Positions 51,854-60,762 of a stretch of 64,000 bases of DNA are shown here, piece after piece. This stretch comes from DAISKN01 sp964553925 (GTDB lineage: Bacteria; Acidobacteriota; Vicinamibacteria; Marinacidobacterales; SMYC01). Made by a program: the position numbers and the translations under genes. Within the stretch, counting starts at the first letter, position 1, and every line of letters starts with the position of its first letter. Under the pieces are notes generated by a model. It was not told the DNA's origin. It did no database searches and saw only the letters and a list, made by a program, of their open reading frames with translations. The stretch covers positions 1 to 64,000 of the forward strand of contig CAZKNR010000239.1 in assembly GCA_964553925.1 (NCBI GenBank). The letters are read 5' to 3'.

Positions 51854-53224
51854 CTAAGAGCGCGGAAGAAGCAGCATCGCGCGAAGCCCCGGCTCGTTGT
51901 CTTCCAGCCGAAACTCTCCTCCGTGGCGCGCGGCGACCGCCGAGACCAGGCTCAGGCCGAGTCCCGCGCCCGGTGTGGTGCGGCTTCGGTCGAGACGATA
52001 GAACCGCTCGCGCACTTTCTCCCGCTCCTCCGGAGGAATCCCGGGGCCGTCGTCGGCGACGACGATCGCAGCCCCTCGGTCCCCGGCGAGGGAGATTTCG
52101 ATCCGCCCTCCTCCAGGGGTGTGCTTGATGGCGTTGTCGACGAGGTTCGCGACCGCCTGGAACAGCATGTCGCGATCTCCCTGGACGACGACCGAGGGGG
52201 CGTTGTGGAGCGAGAGCTTCGAGCCCTTCTCCTCGACGAGAGGGCGATAGAGCTCCGCCACGTCGTCGATGAGAGACGTCAGATCGACGACGGTGAAGGC
52301 GCCGCGGCCGCGCTCGCCGGATTCGATCCGGGCGATGCGAAGGAGCGCTCCGAACGTCGCGAGGAGCCGGTCCGCCTCGTCGATCGCCTCACCGATCTCC
52401 TCTTCTTCGGGACGGCTGCGGCGCAGCCGCTCGAGCCGGGTCTTCAAACGGGCGAGCGGCGTCCGCAGATCGTGGGCGATGCTGTCGGATACCCTTCGGA
52501 CTCCCTCCACGAGGTTCGAGAGCTCGGCGAGCATGCGGTTGAGCTTTTCCACGAGATCCTCGATGTCGTCGGAGGCGCCCTCGGCCGGAATTCGCCGTGA
52601 GAGATCGCCCGCCATGACTTCGCCGATGACCTCGTCGATTCTGGCGATGCGCCGGATGCGGCTTCGGCTCACGACCACCGCCCCGAGGAGCGCCAAAGCC
52701 AGGATGAGCGCGAGACTGAAGGCCATGGTGCGAAGGAGAAGCGAGCGCACCGATTCGAGCTCCTGGAGATCGCGTCCCACGAGAAGTCGGAATCCGCCGC
52801 GGAGCACGAAAGGCTTCGCCCGCGCGCGGTGCGGAGGCTCGCCCGGCCCGGTGACGAGCTCGAATTCGAGAAAGCCGCTCTCGTCGGGCTCGGCCGGAGG
52901 CCAGCGGTTCAAGTTCCCGACGAGGGCGGCTCCCGAGGCGCCGGTCAGAAGGTAGATCGAAGAGCCTTGGGGCCTGCGGTCGAGACGCTCGCGAATCGAG
53001 GCTGTGAGCCCGTTCAGCCCGTTCAGACTGTCGAGCCCGCCCAGGCGATAGCGCTCGGCGAGCCCCACGATCTCCGCCTCGATGGTCTCGTCCGCCTGGC
53101 GGAGCATGTAGGTGGTCGTGAGCCAATAAACGAACGCCAGGAGGAAGACCGCGGAGACGGCGAAGAGAGCGACGTAGCCGAGAGCGAGCCGAAACGCGGA
53201 GCTCCGAAGGATCTTTGGGCTCAC
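51854..53224 (-). CDS. Membrane sensor histidine kinase (HisKA/HATPase)
   Basis: 456 residues. TM1 about 12-35, a periplasmic sensor of about 130 residues, TM2 about 166-188, HAMP (RIDEVIGEVMAGDLSRRIPAEGASDDIEDLVEKLNRM). H-box SIAHDLRTPLARLK (phospho-His about 250), N-box NLVDNAIKHT, G1 DDGPGIP, F FYRLD, G2 GAGLGLSLV. All catalytic motifs are intact. It has no response regulator next to it. Its start overlaps the stop of the S9A peptidase gene by 4 bp (ATGA), so it is translated from the peptidase mRNA, an unusual pairing. Confidence 0.92.
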   Translation of the reverse strand: MSPKILRSSAFRLALGYVALFAVSAVFLLAFVYWLTTTYMLRQADETIEAEIVGLAERYRLGGLDSLNGLNGLTASIRERLDRRPQGSSIYLLTGASGAALVGNLNRWPPAEPDESGFLEFELVTGPGEPPHRARAKPFVLRGGFRLLVGRDLQELESVRSLLLRTMAFSLALILALALLGAVVVSRSRIRRIARIDEVIGEVMAGDLSRRIPAEGASDDIEDLVEKLNRMLAELSNLVEGVRRVSDSIAHDLRTPLARLKTRLERLRRSRPEEEEIGEAIDEADRLLATFGALLRIARIESGERGRGAFTVVDLTSLIDDVAELYRPLVEEKGSKLSLHNAPSVVVQGDRDMLFQAVANLVDNAIKHTPGGGRIEISLAGDRGAAIVVADDGPGIPPEEREKVRERFYRLDRSRTTPGAGLGLSLVSAVAARHGGEFRLEDNEPGLRAMLLLPRS

Positions 53225-55341
53225 GGTTCGCGAGCGTCGGGAGAGACCTCGCCGAGGAGAAACGCGAGCTCCATCGCCATGTCCTCGATGGTCCGCGAGA
53301 CCGGCATCCCGTAGTTCGTCGCGTGACCCGCCTTCGGGTGATACCGCAGGATGACGGGGCGTCCGGAAGACGAAGCCGCTTGAAGGCGCGCCGTCATTTT
53401 CCGTGCCTGGAGCGGAGAGACCCGGGTGTCCTTGTCGCCCGTGGTCAGCATGACCGCCGGGTAAGCGGTCCCGCCTCTGACCGCCTGGTAGGGCGAGTAT
53501 TTCCTCAGGAACTCGAACTCTTCGGGCTTCGAAGCGTCGCCGTACTCGAGAAGCGCGGGGAGGTTGTTGGTCTCGGTGAAGCTATAGAACCGCACCATAT
53601 CCAGGTCGGGAAAGCCGCAGACGACGGCGCGAAAGAGCTCGGGACGCTGGGTGAACGCGCTCGCGACCAGAAGGCCACCGTTGCTCACGCCTCGGATCGC
53701 GAGCCTCTCGGACCGGGTATAACCGCTCTCGATCAGGAACTCGGCGGCCGAAACGAAATCGTCGAAGACGTTCTGCTTGTTGCCGAGCATCCCCGCCCGG
53801 TGCCACGTCTCTCCGTACTCGCTTCCTCCCCTGAGGTTCGCCACGGCGTAAAGGCCGCCCTCTTCCACCCAGGCGGCGGCCATCGGGTCGAAGCGGGGGG
53901 TCTGCGCGGCGTTGAATCCGCCGTAGCCGAAGAGGAGCGCCGACGTCTCGCCGCCGGTCTCGGTTCCGCGGCGATAGAAGAGGTACATCGGGATCTCGGT
54001 CCCGTCTTTCGATGGATACCGGACCTGTCGCACCACGACGGAATCAAGGTCCACGTCCCACGCGCGTTCGTCCCAGGGTTTCCTCTCGCCCGTCTTTAAA
54101 TCGATCACATACGTCGAAGGCGGAAGGGTGAACGAGGTCAGCGTGAGAAACGCGCGCCCGGGGCCCGCGCCGCGGAGCTCGGCCGTGTGGTGCTCCGGCA
54201 CGGGTATCTCACCCGCGGGAGTGCCGTCGAGCTCGTAGATCGCGATCCGCGTCGTCCCGTGATGGAGGTAGCTCGCGTAAACGTTGCTCTCGAGGATCGC
54301 GAAGGCTGCGAGCACGTCCTCGTTCTCGGGAACGAGATCCTTCCAGCGTTCGGGGGCAGGATTCTCCGGATCGATCCTGACGATGCGGTTATTGGGAGCG
54401 TCGAGGTTCGTGCGGACGTAGAGGAGCTTCTCGTCGACTTGAGGGTAGAAGCGGGCGTCGGCGCCGACAACGATCGGAGTCGCGTCCCCCGTCAGCGTTT
54501 TATAGTAGAGATCGCTTCTCGCCCAGCCGTGGTTGACGGCGAACACCAGGGCTTTACCGTCCGAGAGCTCGAGCGTCTCGATGAAGCTCGTGGGAGCGAT
54601 TCCGTCGCCGAAGATCTCCTCATCCTTCTCGACGGGCGCTCCGAGACGATGGAAGCGGACCCGGGGTCCGGACTGCCGCGAGCGGTGAGTGTAGTAGAAA
54701 CCCTCTCCGCTCATCGCGAAAAAGACCGAAGCGTAGAGCGCCCGCGGGAGCCGGTCTGGCAGGTCGACTTTCGCCTCGAGGTCGCGAAGCCTCACTTCGA
54801 TCTCGTCTTCTCCTCCGTCGCGAAGGCTGTAGAGGAGATACTTCCCGTCGGGGGAGAGCGATAGGACGTCGACCCGCGTGGTGTGGTCGGAGCTCAGCGG
54901 ATGAGGGTCGACAACGACCTCGTAGGAGGCCTTCGGATCGATCGGGACAATCGGGACGGCCGCGCTTTCGGGCGAGGCCGGCCGCCGGTAGATCGCGGGA
55001 AGCTCGTCCGAGGAACGTTTGAGGGTGAAGTACTCGAAGTTCCCACTCTTTCTCGGGAACCCCGCTTCGGGCTGGCGCAGCATCTCACCGAGGCGCGCTC
55101 GCAGACGTGCTCTCCGTTCGGACTCGCCGACGATGCTCTCGGCGTAGGCGTTCTGTTCCTCGATCCACCGCCGGGTCTCCGCGCTCTCCTGGTCCTCGAG
55201 CCAACGGTATGGGTCGGTCAGCTCGGCGCCGTGGAGCGTGTCCCTGACCTCGACCCGTTTCGTCGAAGGCGGCGGCGATTGAGGCGCGGAACAACCCACG
55301 GCGAGGACGAGAGACCCAAGCAACAGCTCCCGCGTCATCAT
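53221..55341 (-). CDS. Prolyl oligopeptidase (S9A) lipoprotein
   Basis: 706 residues, the normal length for prolyl oligopeptidases, with a lipoprotein signal (LLLGSLVLAVGC). DPYRWLEDQESAETRRWIEEQN opens the family domain; a seven-bladed propeller follows. The catalytic domain has LLFGYGGFNAAQTPRFDP, NLRGGSEYGETWHRAGML, AIRGVSNGGLLVASAFTQRP (nucleophile Ser), TTGDKDTRVSPLQARK (Asp) and HPKAGHATNYG (His). It cleaves short peptides after proline outside the cytoplasm. It is co-transcribed with the downstream kinase. Confidence 0.93.
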   Translation of the reverse strand: MMTRELLLGSLVLAVGCSAPQSPPPSTKRVEVRDTLHGAELTDPYRWLEDQESAETRRWIEEQNAYAESIVGESERRARLRARLGEMLRQPEAGFPRKSGNFEYFTLKRSSDELPAIYRRPASPESAAVPIVPIDPKASYEVVVDPHPLSSDHTTRVDVLSLSPDGKYLLYSLRDGGEDEIEVRLRDLEAKVDLPDRLPRALYASVFFAMSGEGFYYTHRSRQSGPRVRFHRLGAPVEKDEEIFGDGIAPTSFIETLELSDGKALVFAVNHGWARSDLYYKTLTGDATPIVVGADARFYPQVDEKLLYVRTNLDAPNNRIVRIDPENPAPERWKDLVPENEDVLAAFAILESNVYASYLHHGTTRIAIYELDGTPAGEIPVPEHHTAELRGAGPGRAFLTLTSFTLPPSTYVIDLKTGERKPWDERAWDVDLDSVVVRQVRYPSKDGTEIPMYLFYRRGTETGGETSALLFGYGGFNAAQTPRFDPMAAAWVEEGGLYAVANLRGGSEYGETWHRAGMLGNKQNVFDDFVSAAEFLIESGYTRSERLAIRGVSNGGLLVASAFTQRPELFRAVVCGFPDLDMVRFYSFTETNNLPALLEYGDASKPEEFEFLRKYSPYQAVRGGTAYPAVMLTTGDKDTRVSPLQARKMTARLQAASSSGRPVILRYHPKAGHATNYGMPVSRTIEDMAMELAFLLGEVSPDAREP

Positions 55342-55400
55342 GCGAGCGACCTCCCATCGCCCATCCTAGATCGGAGGCGCTCTGGAAACGAAGCGCGATC

Positions 55401-55841
55401 TCAGTTGTTCGCGGCGCCCTGGGAGATCCAGTTGCGGATGTTCGTGAGGTCGATGTTATCCAGGGACGAGCCCGTCTGGGGCATTCGATCCCCGACGGAC
55501 TGCCTTCCTTCGAGCTTGATCACCAGATAGCTTCCGTCCGGGTCTCCGGGGATGACGCGAAGGACGGGCTCGCTCGTTGCGCGGACGCCGACGAGCGCAC
55601 CAAAAGACGATCCGGTTCGCAGGTTGAGCCCCGCCATCTGCGCCGTTCCGTGGCAGGACGAGCTCGTGCACGAGCGGCGGTTGAAGATCTCCTGGATGGT
55701 CGCGGAGAACGACGGATTGGCCTGGATGCTGCGGGTGTCGGTCCCCGAGCCCGAGCTCGAAGTCGGGCCTTCGCTCCCGCAGGAAGAGAGGCAGGCCGTC
55801 AGGACGAGAGAGAATGCGAGACGATGAGAGTGATAACGCAT
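55401..55841 (-). CDS. Lipoprotein with CX4CH haem-binding-like motif
   Basis: 146 residues with a lipoprotein signal (LAFSLVLTACLSSC). IQEIFNRRSCTSSSCHGTAQMAGLNL has a CxxxxCH motif where c-type cytochromes have CxxCH. LRVIPGDPDGSYLVIKLEG and DRMPQTGSSLDNIDLTNIRNWI, with a Met ligand candidate in RMP, match the short cytochrome-c-like lipoproteins that cap multidomain surface complexes. Haem attachment through CX4CH is known in some cytochromes but is not certain here. Confidence 0.75.
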   Translation of the reverse strand: MRYHSHRLAFSLVLTACLSSCGSEGPTSSSGSGTDTRSIQANPSFSATIQEIFNRRSCTSSSCHGTAQMAGLNLRTGSSFGALVGVRATSEPVLRVIPGDPDGSYLVIKLEGRQSVGDRMPQTGSSLDNIDLTNIRNWISQGAANN

Positions 55842-56158
55842 TGGAATCCTCAGGCGGAAACACCGATCCCGGTCTTGCTCATAGGGACATGTTCCCCTCG
55901 CGGACGTTCGGGCGCTGTAAACAATCTGTAAAGGATATAAGATTTCCCGAGCCCGGTCTTCTCGAGTAGAAGGTCTTGAGTCGAATCCGCCGAGCGCGCA
56001 GGGGAGGACGCGGTTACAATAATCCCCGATGTACTGCGAACGAGTACATGGTGGTGAGGCCCCGGGCGCGCTCGACCGTCAAGGGACTCGCCGAGATCGA
56101 AAAGGGCTACGTCGACTTTCTGTTCGCCCTCGCGGCAAATGACCTGAGGAGGAAAACC

Positions 56159-57532
56159 ATGCGAGGTTTCATCGCTTGTCTCGCTCTCGCGGTCTCCGCT
56201 GGATCGGCCTTCTCCGAGAACTGGCCTCAGTGGCGCGGACCGCGAGGAAACGGCGTCAGTCTCGAAACCGGGCTTCCGGTGAAGTGGGGCGACGCGGACA
56301 ACGTCGCCTGGACGGCGCAGCTTTCCGGGCTCAGCGTCTCCACGCCAATCATCTATGGAGATCGGGTGTTCGTCACCGGGCAAGCGGGACGCGGCGTCCT
56401 CCGCGAGGGAAATCATCCAACGTTGATGCGAGGCGAGGAGACGCCCTCCGAGCGGTCCCTCGGCGAAGGGGCGGCCGCGGCCGAGGGCGCCGTGACGTTT
56501 CTCGTCGAAGCGTTCGACCGCGAGAGCGGGCGGCGTGTCTGGGAGTACCAGATCCCGGCGGAGACGGCGGGTGGCGGCGACCTCCCGCCGGTCCATCGCA
56601 AGCACAACCTCGCGAGCCCGAGCCCGGTCACCGACGGCGAGCGGGTGTACGCCTGGTTCGGGACCGGTCAGCTCGTGGCGCTCGACCTCGAGGGGAAGCT
56701 CGTCTGGCAGAAACATCTGGCGAAGGACTACGCTCCCTTCGAGATCCCCTGGGGTCATTCGAGCTCCCCCACGGTCTACGAAGACGACCTCCTTCTTCTC
56801 TGCGATCACGAGCCCGCGTCCTATCTCGTCGCTCTCGACAAGCGGACGGGCCAGGAGAAGTGGAAGACCGACCGAGGCAAGGGACTTCGGTCCTACAGCA
56901 CCCCCACGGTAGTGCGCGGGCCCGGGGGGGACGAGCTGGTGGTCAACTCGAGCGAGAAGCTCGAGGGCTACGATCCGAAGACCGGGAAGCTCCTCTGGTT
57001 CCTGGTCGAGCCCAACCAGTTCCCGATCCCCGTGCCCTCGTTCGCCGACGGCATCATCTACACGAGCCGCGGCTACCGGAGCGGTCCGTATATGGCCATC
57101 CGTCCGGGCGCGCGGGGAGACCTCAAAGGATCCGAGCATCTCCTCTGGCACGTGCCCACGGGAGCTCCCTACGTTTCCTCCGTCGTCTACTACCAGGGTG
57201 TGGTCTACATGGCGAGCGACTCCGGTGTCGTGCAGGCGGCCGACGCCGCGACCGGCGAGCGGCTCTTTCAGGGCCGGACCGGCGGCGTTTTCTCGGCGGC
57301 GCCGGTCGCGGGAGACGGGAAGATCTACTTCATGAGCGAGACCGGGGAGGCGATCGTCATCGCGGCGAAGCGTGAGTTCGAGATTCTCGCGCAGAATCCG
57401 ATGAAAGCGCGGTTTCTCGCATCCCCCGCGATCTCGGGCGGCCAGATCTTCCTCCGGAGCGACGATCGCTTGATCGCGATCGGGAAGGCCTCGGAAGCCA
57501 CCGCGTCGGCACCTTCACTCGAAAACCGCTGA
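56159..57532 (+). CDS. Exported PQQ-type beta-propeller protein
   Basis: 457 residues from ATG 56159 (GAGGAGGAAAA upstream) with a signal peptide (RGFIACLALAVSAGSAFS). ENWPQWRGPRGNGVSLETGLPVKW starts the propeller, and blades repeat the pattern DxxxGxxxWxx: FDRESGRRVWEYQIP, LDLEGKLVWQKHL, LDKRTGQEKWKT, YDPKTGKLLWF, ADAATGERLFQ. This is the PQQ-enzyme repeat family. No catalytic calcium or PQQ-site residues are evident, so it may be a binding scaffold, not a dehydrogenase. A frame open upstream to 55976 has no signal peptide. Confidence 0.85.
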   Translation: MRGFIACLALAVSAGSAFSENWPQWRGPRGNGVSLETGLPVKWGDADNVAWTAQLSGLSVSTPIIYGDRVFVTGQAGRGVLREGNHPTLMRGEETPSERSLGEGAAAAEGAVTFLVEAFDRESGRRVWEYQIPAETAGGGDLPPVHRKHNLASPSPVTDGERVYAWFGTGQLVALDLEGKLVWQKHLAKDYAPFEIPWGHSSSPTVYEDDLLLLCDHEPASYLVALDKRTGQEKWKTDRGKGLRSYSTPTVVRGPGGDELVVNSSEKLEGYDPKTGKLLWFLVEPNQFPIPVPSFADGIIYTSRGYRSGPYMAIRPGARGDLKGSEHLLWHVPTGAPYVSSVVYYQGVVYMASDSGVVQAADAATGERLFQGRTGGVFSAAPVAGDGKIYFMSETGEAIVIAAKREFEILAQNPMKARFLASPAISGGQIFLRSDDRLIAIGKASEATASAPSLENR

Positions 57533-57549
57533 ACGAGCCCCGAAATTTC

Positions 57550-57577
57550 TTGACAACCCGACTGCCGTTGTTACAGT
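57550..57577 (+). promoter_or_regulatory. Promoter TTGACA-16-TACAGT close to the start codon
   Basis: Perfect -35 at 57550-57555, spacer 16, -10-like TACAGT at 57572-57577 (4 of 6). The ATG at 57588 is 10 bases further on, so the mRNA would have almost no leader. Confidence 0.4.
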
Positions 57578-57587
57578 GCGGCATTCG

Positions 57588-58970
57588 ATGGCTGCGCCCG
57601 ACTCGTCCGGCGTGCGAGCGATAGGAAGCCTTCTCCCGGAAAGCCGGGCGGCGGTGGGCCGAGGTTTCAAGACCCGCGCGGGCCTTCTCACGCTCACAGG
57701 CCTTCTCTTTGCTTCCACCTGCGGCGGTCCCTACGGGATGGAGGACTTCGTCGCCCGCGTGGGACCGGGGCTCTTCATCACGCTTCTGTTCGTTACGCCC
57801 TGGCTCTGGGGGCTGCCCGCCGCTTTCGCCTCGGCCGAGCTCTCTTCGAGGCAGTCGGTCGAGGGCGGCTACTACCGCTGGGCGCGAATCCACCTCGGGG
57901 AATTCTGGGGCTTCCAGTCGGGGATTTGCAGCGTTCTCTCCTCTTTTCTCGATAACGCGCTTTATCCGGTGATCTTCGCCCGCGCGCTCGCCTTCATCAT
58001 TCCCGACATGGGATCGTTCGAGCAGTGGGCCGCCGCATCGCTCTTCATCCTCGCATTGACCTGGGTGAACTTCCGGGGAATCGTCGTGACCGGGGCGACC
58101 GCGGTCGTGCTCAACTTGTTCTTGCTGGCGCCGGTCGTATGGATCGTGATCGCGGGTTTCAGCGGCGCTCGGGTCTCCCCCTTCGAGCCGTTTCACGTGG
58201 GCGGGACCAACTTCGGCGCCGACCTCGGCGCCGCGCTCGCTCTCTCGCTCTGGCTCTATTCGGGCTACGGCGAGGTGAGCACCGTCGCCGAAGAGATCGA
58301 TCGGCCGCAAAGGAACATCCCGCTCGGCCTTCTCATCGTCACCCCGGTTGTGATCCTCACCTATAGTCTTCCGGTGATCGCCGGGCTCGTCTCCGTCGGA
58401 GGCTGGGAAACCTGGAGCTCGGGCCAGTTCGTCGCCATCGGGACCGAGCTCGGCGGCCCGGCACTGGGCCGTTGGGCGTTTTTCGGAAGCGTCGCGAGCC
58501 AGGCCGTCATCTTTCTCACCTACCTTCTCTGGATGTCGCGCATCGCCTGGTCGATGGCGGAGGATAAGAACCTCCCGTCGTGGTTCTGCCGCCTTCACCC
58601 GAAGTACGGGACACCTTATCGAGTGCTCTGGGTCTACGCCGTCGTCTACTGCGCGATGGCGGCGCTTCCGTTCGAGCACCTCCTGGTAGCCGACATCTGG
58701 GTCAGCGGTGCCTACACCATGATCCTGCACGCCACCTTGATTCGGGCGCGCTCGCAGGCGTCGCTCAACGAAGGAGGCTTCCGCGTTCCCGGAGGAAGCA
58801 CCGGCCTCTGGCTCAACGCCATCGTGCCGGGGATCACCTGGGTCGTTTTTCTCGCGTTGACGTTCGGCGAGCACGCGCGCTTCGGAATCCCGCTCCTGCT
58901 GCTCGGGCCCGTGGCTTTCTTCATGATGCAGGCGGTGCGGAAGTATCGGCCCGTGGCCACGGCGCGGTAG
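57588..58970 (+). CDS. APC-superfamily amino-acid permease
   Basis: 460 residues from ATG 57588; a GTG at 57576 would add four residues. About 12 hydrophobic segments with the APC start (LTLTGLLFASTCGGPYGMEDFVARVGPGLFI) in the first helix, ELSSRQSVEGGYYRWAR in the loop region, and ALALSLWLYSGYGEVSTVAEEIDRPQRNIPLG as the family signature around TM6. It probably imports amino acids or polyamines by proton or sodium symport. It fits the peptidase-rich surroundings, which would generate its substrates. Confidence 0.9.
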   Translation: MAAPDSSGVRAIGSLLPESRAAVGRGFKTRAGLLTLTGLLFASTCGGPYGMEDFVARVGPGLFITLLFVTPWLWGLPAAFASAELSSRQSVEGGYYRWARIHLGEFWGFQSGICSVLSSFLDNALYPVIFARALAFIIPDMGSFEQWAAASLFILALTWVNFRGIVVTGATAVVLNLFLLAPVVWIVIAGFSGARVSPFEPFHVGGTNFGADLGAALALSLWLYSGYGEVSTVAEEIDRPQRNIPLGLLIVTPVVILTYSLPVIAGLVSVGGWETWSSGQFVAIGTELGGPALGRWAFFGSVASQAVIFLTYLLWMSRIAWSMAEDKNLPSWFCRLHPKYGTPYRVLWVYAVVYCAMAALPFEHLLVADIWVSGAYTMILHATLIRARSQASLNEGGFRVPGGSTGLWLNAIVPGITWVVFLALTFGEHARFGIPLLLLGPVAFFMMQAVRKYRPVATAR

Positions 58971-58991
58971 GATTCCGAACCGGAGGTTCCC

Positions 58992-59423
58992 ATGACGCCC
59001 ATGACGCTCGTTGCACTCGTTCTTCTTTCGTCAGCGCTGGTCAGCGCTCCCGCCCCGGCTTCCAACCTCGAGAAGGTCATCGCCGACTACGTCGGGCTCT
59101 ACAAGCGAGAGACGCTCCCCGAATGGAAGAAGCTCTTCCTCCCGCATTTCACCGTCGCCTCGACGCGCGAGGACGGCTCCGTCGGCGAGCGCACCCTCGA
59201 GGAGTTCTACGAGGTCCAGACGCGCTACTTCGCGAGCGGCCGCGACATCAAAGAGGTGCTGGAGAACGTCCAGATCGAGCCGAGGGGAAAGCTCGCGAGC
59301 GTTTGGGCGGACTTCGTCCTGACCGACAATGGCGAGACTCGAAGGGGGAAGCTCGTCCTTCTATTGATCGAAGGCCCGGAGGGCTTCAAGATCCACTCGC
59401 TGATGTTCTCGTACTACGGTTGA
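58992..59423 (+). CDS. Exported SnoaL/NTF2-like protein
   Basis: 143 residues; ATG 58992 follows CCGGAGG. Signal peptide MTPMTLVALVLLSSALVSAPAPA. LEKVIADYVGLYKRETLPEWKKLFLPHFTVASTREDGSVGERTLEEFYEVQTRYFASGRDIKEVLENVQIEPRGKLASVWADFVL is the cone-shaped alpha+beta fold of the NTF2/SnoaL group. No catalytic residues known from ketosteroid isomerases are obvious. It may bind a small hydrophobic molecule. It lies 21 bases after the permease and could be co-transcribed. Confidence 0.78.
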   Translation: MTPMTLVALVLLSSALVSAPAPASNLEKVIADYVGLYKRETLPEWKKLFLPHFTVASTREDGSVGERTLEEFYEVQTRYFASGRDIKEVLENVQIEPRGKLASVWADFVLTDNGETRRGKLVLLLIEGPEGFKIHSLMFSYYG

Positions 59424-60343
59424 GCGAATCTTCCCAAGCCCGGCATCTCGAAGCCCAGCTTCTCGAGGTCGGAAATCAGCTTCTTCCCCTCCGCTTCGTC
59501 GAGCTCCACCAGGGGCGGGCGCAGTCGATTCCATTCCGGATCGGACGCGTAATGGGAAACGATTTTCTTGAGCGCGGGGACCAGGGGGAACGGCTGCACC
59601 GCCAGACGAACGTCGTTCAAAGAGGCCTGGAGCGCCTCCGCATCCTCGGTTTGCCATCCCTGGAACAGTCGATCGATGGCTTCGGGATTGACGTTGGCGG
59701 TCGCCGAGATGCATCCGGCACCGCCCGCCCGCATGTTTGCGAGGAGAAGCGTCTCGTTTCCCGCGAACATTCCGAAGCCGGGAAAAGCGCGCAGCACAGC
59801 TTCGAGGTGGGCTCGATCGCCGGAGCTATCCTTCATGCCCACGACGATGCCGGGAAAGGCGTCCCGAAGCCGGCCCACGAGGCCGATGCTGATGGGCGCC
59901 GCGGACATTTGCGGGAAATGGTACAGGTAGATGCGCAGGCGTTCGTCGCCCACGCGATCGATGACCTGGGCGAAGCTGCGGTAGAGCCCCTCGTCGCTAA
60001 CTTCTTTGTAGTAGAACGGCGGGAGCATGAGGACCCCAGAGACGCCCGCCGACACCGCGTGAGACGTGAGCCGCACGGTGTCGGGAAAGGCGCAGCATCC
60101 CGTACCGGGCATCATCCTTTTCGGATCGAGGCCGGCTTCGAGAAGCAGGTCGAGGAGCTCGATGCGCTCCTCCACGGAGAGGGAGTTCGCCTCGCTGTTG
60201 GTGCCGAACACCGCGAGGCCGCAGCGGCGCCCGAGAAGCCAGCGGCAGTGCGCGAGGAGCCGCTTTCCGTCGGGTGACAGGTCCCGTTGGAACGGCGTCA
60301 CCACGGGCGCGAGCACACCAGACATAAGCGGGGCCGAGCTCAT
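59414..60343 (-). CDS. DapA-family (class I) aldolase/lyase
   Basis: 309 residues from ATG 60343 (AAAGGAGATCGA upstream). GVLAPVVTPF, AVFGTNSEANSLSVEERIEL (GTTGE-like loop, here GTNSEA), IYLYHFPQMS (Tyr) and GIVVGMKDSSGDRAHLE (Schiff-base Lys) mark the DHDPS/NAL superfamily. Unlike true DapA, the GTTGES loop is changed, so it is probably a keto-acid aldolase or N-acetylneuraminate-lyase-like enzyme with an unknown substrate. It overlaps the SnoaL gene by 10 bp at the 3' ends (convergent). Confidence 0.88.
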   Translation of the reverse strand: MSSAPLMSGVLAPVVTPFQRDLSPDGKRLLAHCRWLLGRRCGLAVFGTNSEANSLSVEERIELLDLLLEAGLDPKRMMPGTGCCAFPDTVRLTSHAVSAGVSGVLMLPPFYYKEVSDEGLYRSFAQVIDRVGDERLRIYLYHFPQMSAAPISIGLVGRLRDAFPGIVVGMKDSSGDRAHLEAVLRAFPGFGMFAGNETLLLANMRAGGAGCISATANVNPEAIDRLFQGWQTEDAEALQASLNDVRLAVQPFPLVPALKKIVSHYASDPEWNRLRPPLVELDEAEGKKLISDLEKLGFEMPGLGRFAQP

Positions 60344-60438
60344 TCGATCTCCTTTCGTGCAGTCAGAGTGTACTCTGGAAGCGACTGGAGTGGACCAATC
60401 CCGCGGGGCCACGGTGCGTTTTCTCGGGTGTTGCGAAT

Positions 60439-60455
60439 TACACGTTAACCGTGTA
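60439..60455. promoter_or_regulatory. Inverted repeat upstream of higBA, likely HigA operator
   Basis: TACACG, five bases (TTAAC), then CGTGTA form a 17-base dyad ending 13 bases before the higB ATG at 60469. HigA-type antitoxins repress their own operon at such dyads. Confidence 0.6.
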
Positions 60456-60468
60456 TTATGTAACGGGG

Positions 60469-60762
60469 ATGATACAGTCCTTCGCCGATGAAAGGACGGC
60501 CGATCTGTTTCGCGAACGCTCGACGAAGTCGGCTCGGCGTATCCCCAAGGATCTCTGGCAGGTGGTTCGCCGGAAGCTCAAGATGGTCGACGTCGCTCAG
60601 CGCCTTTCGGACCTCAGGAGCCCGCCCGGTAACCACCTCGAGGCCCTGAAGGGGGACTGGCGCGGCCGGCGTAGCATTCGCGTGAACGAGCGGTATCGTC
60701 TGACGTTCCGATGGGAAGGAAATCATGCGTACGAAGTCTGTTGCGAAGACTATCACCCGTGA
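60469..60762 (+). CDS. higB: HigB/RelE-like toxin
   Basis: 97 residues from ATG 60469. IQSFADERTADLFRERSTKSARRIPKDLWQVVRRKLKMVDVAQRLSDLRSPPGNHLEALKGDWRGRRSIRVNERYRLTFRWEGNHAYEVCCEDYHP is a full HigB: SFxDxxTxxLF start, LRxPPGNxLExLKGDxxGxxSIRVNxxYRLxFxW core. HigB is a ribosome-dependent mRNA interferase. The end overlaps higA by 38 bp. Toxin-first order is the normal higBA order. Confidence 0.9.
   Translation: MIQSFADERTADLFRERSTKSARRIPKDLWQVVRRKLKMVDVAQRLSDLRSPPGNHLEALKGDWRGRRSIRVNERYRLTFRWEGNHAYEVCCEDYHP

Noticed and set aside
55850..57151. Long minus-strand frame opposite the PQQ-type propeller
   Set aside because: No recognisable motif; the plus strand has a ribosome site, signal peptide and repeated blades.
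58580..60277. 565-residue plus-strand frame across the permease end, SnoaL gene and aldolase
   Set aside because: Crosses three real genes in other frames and has no family pattern.
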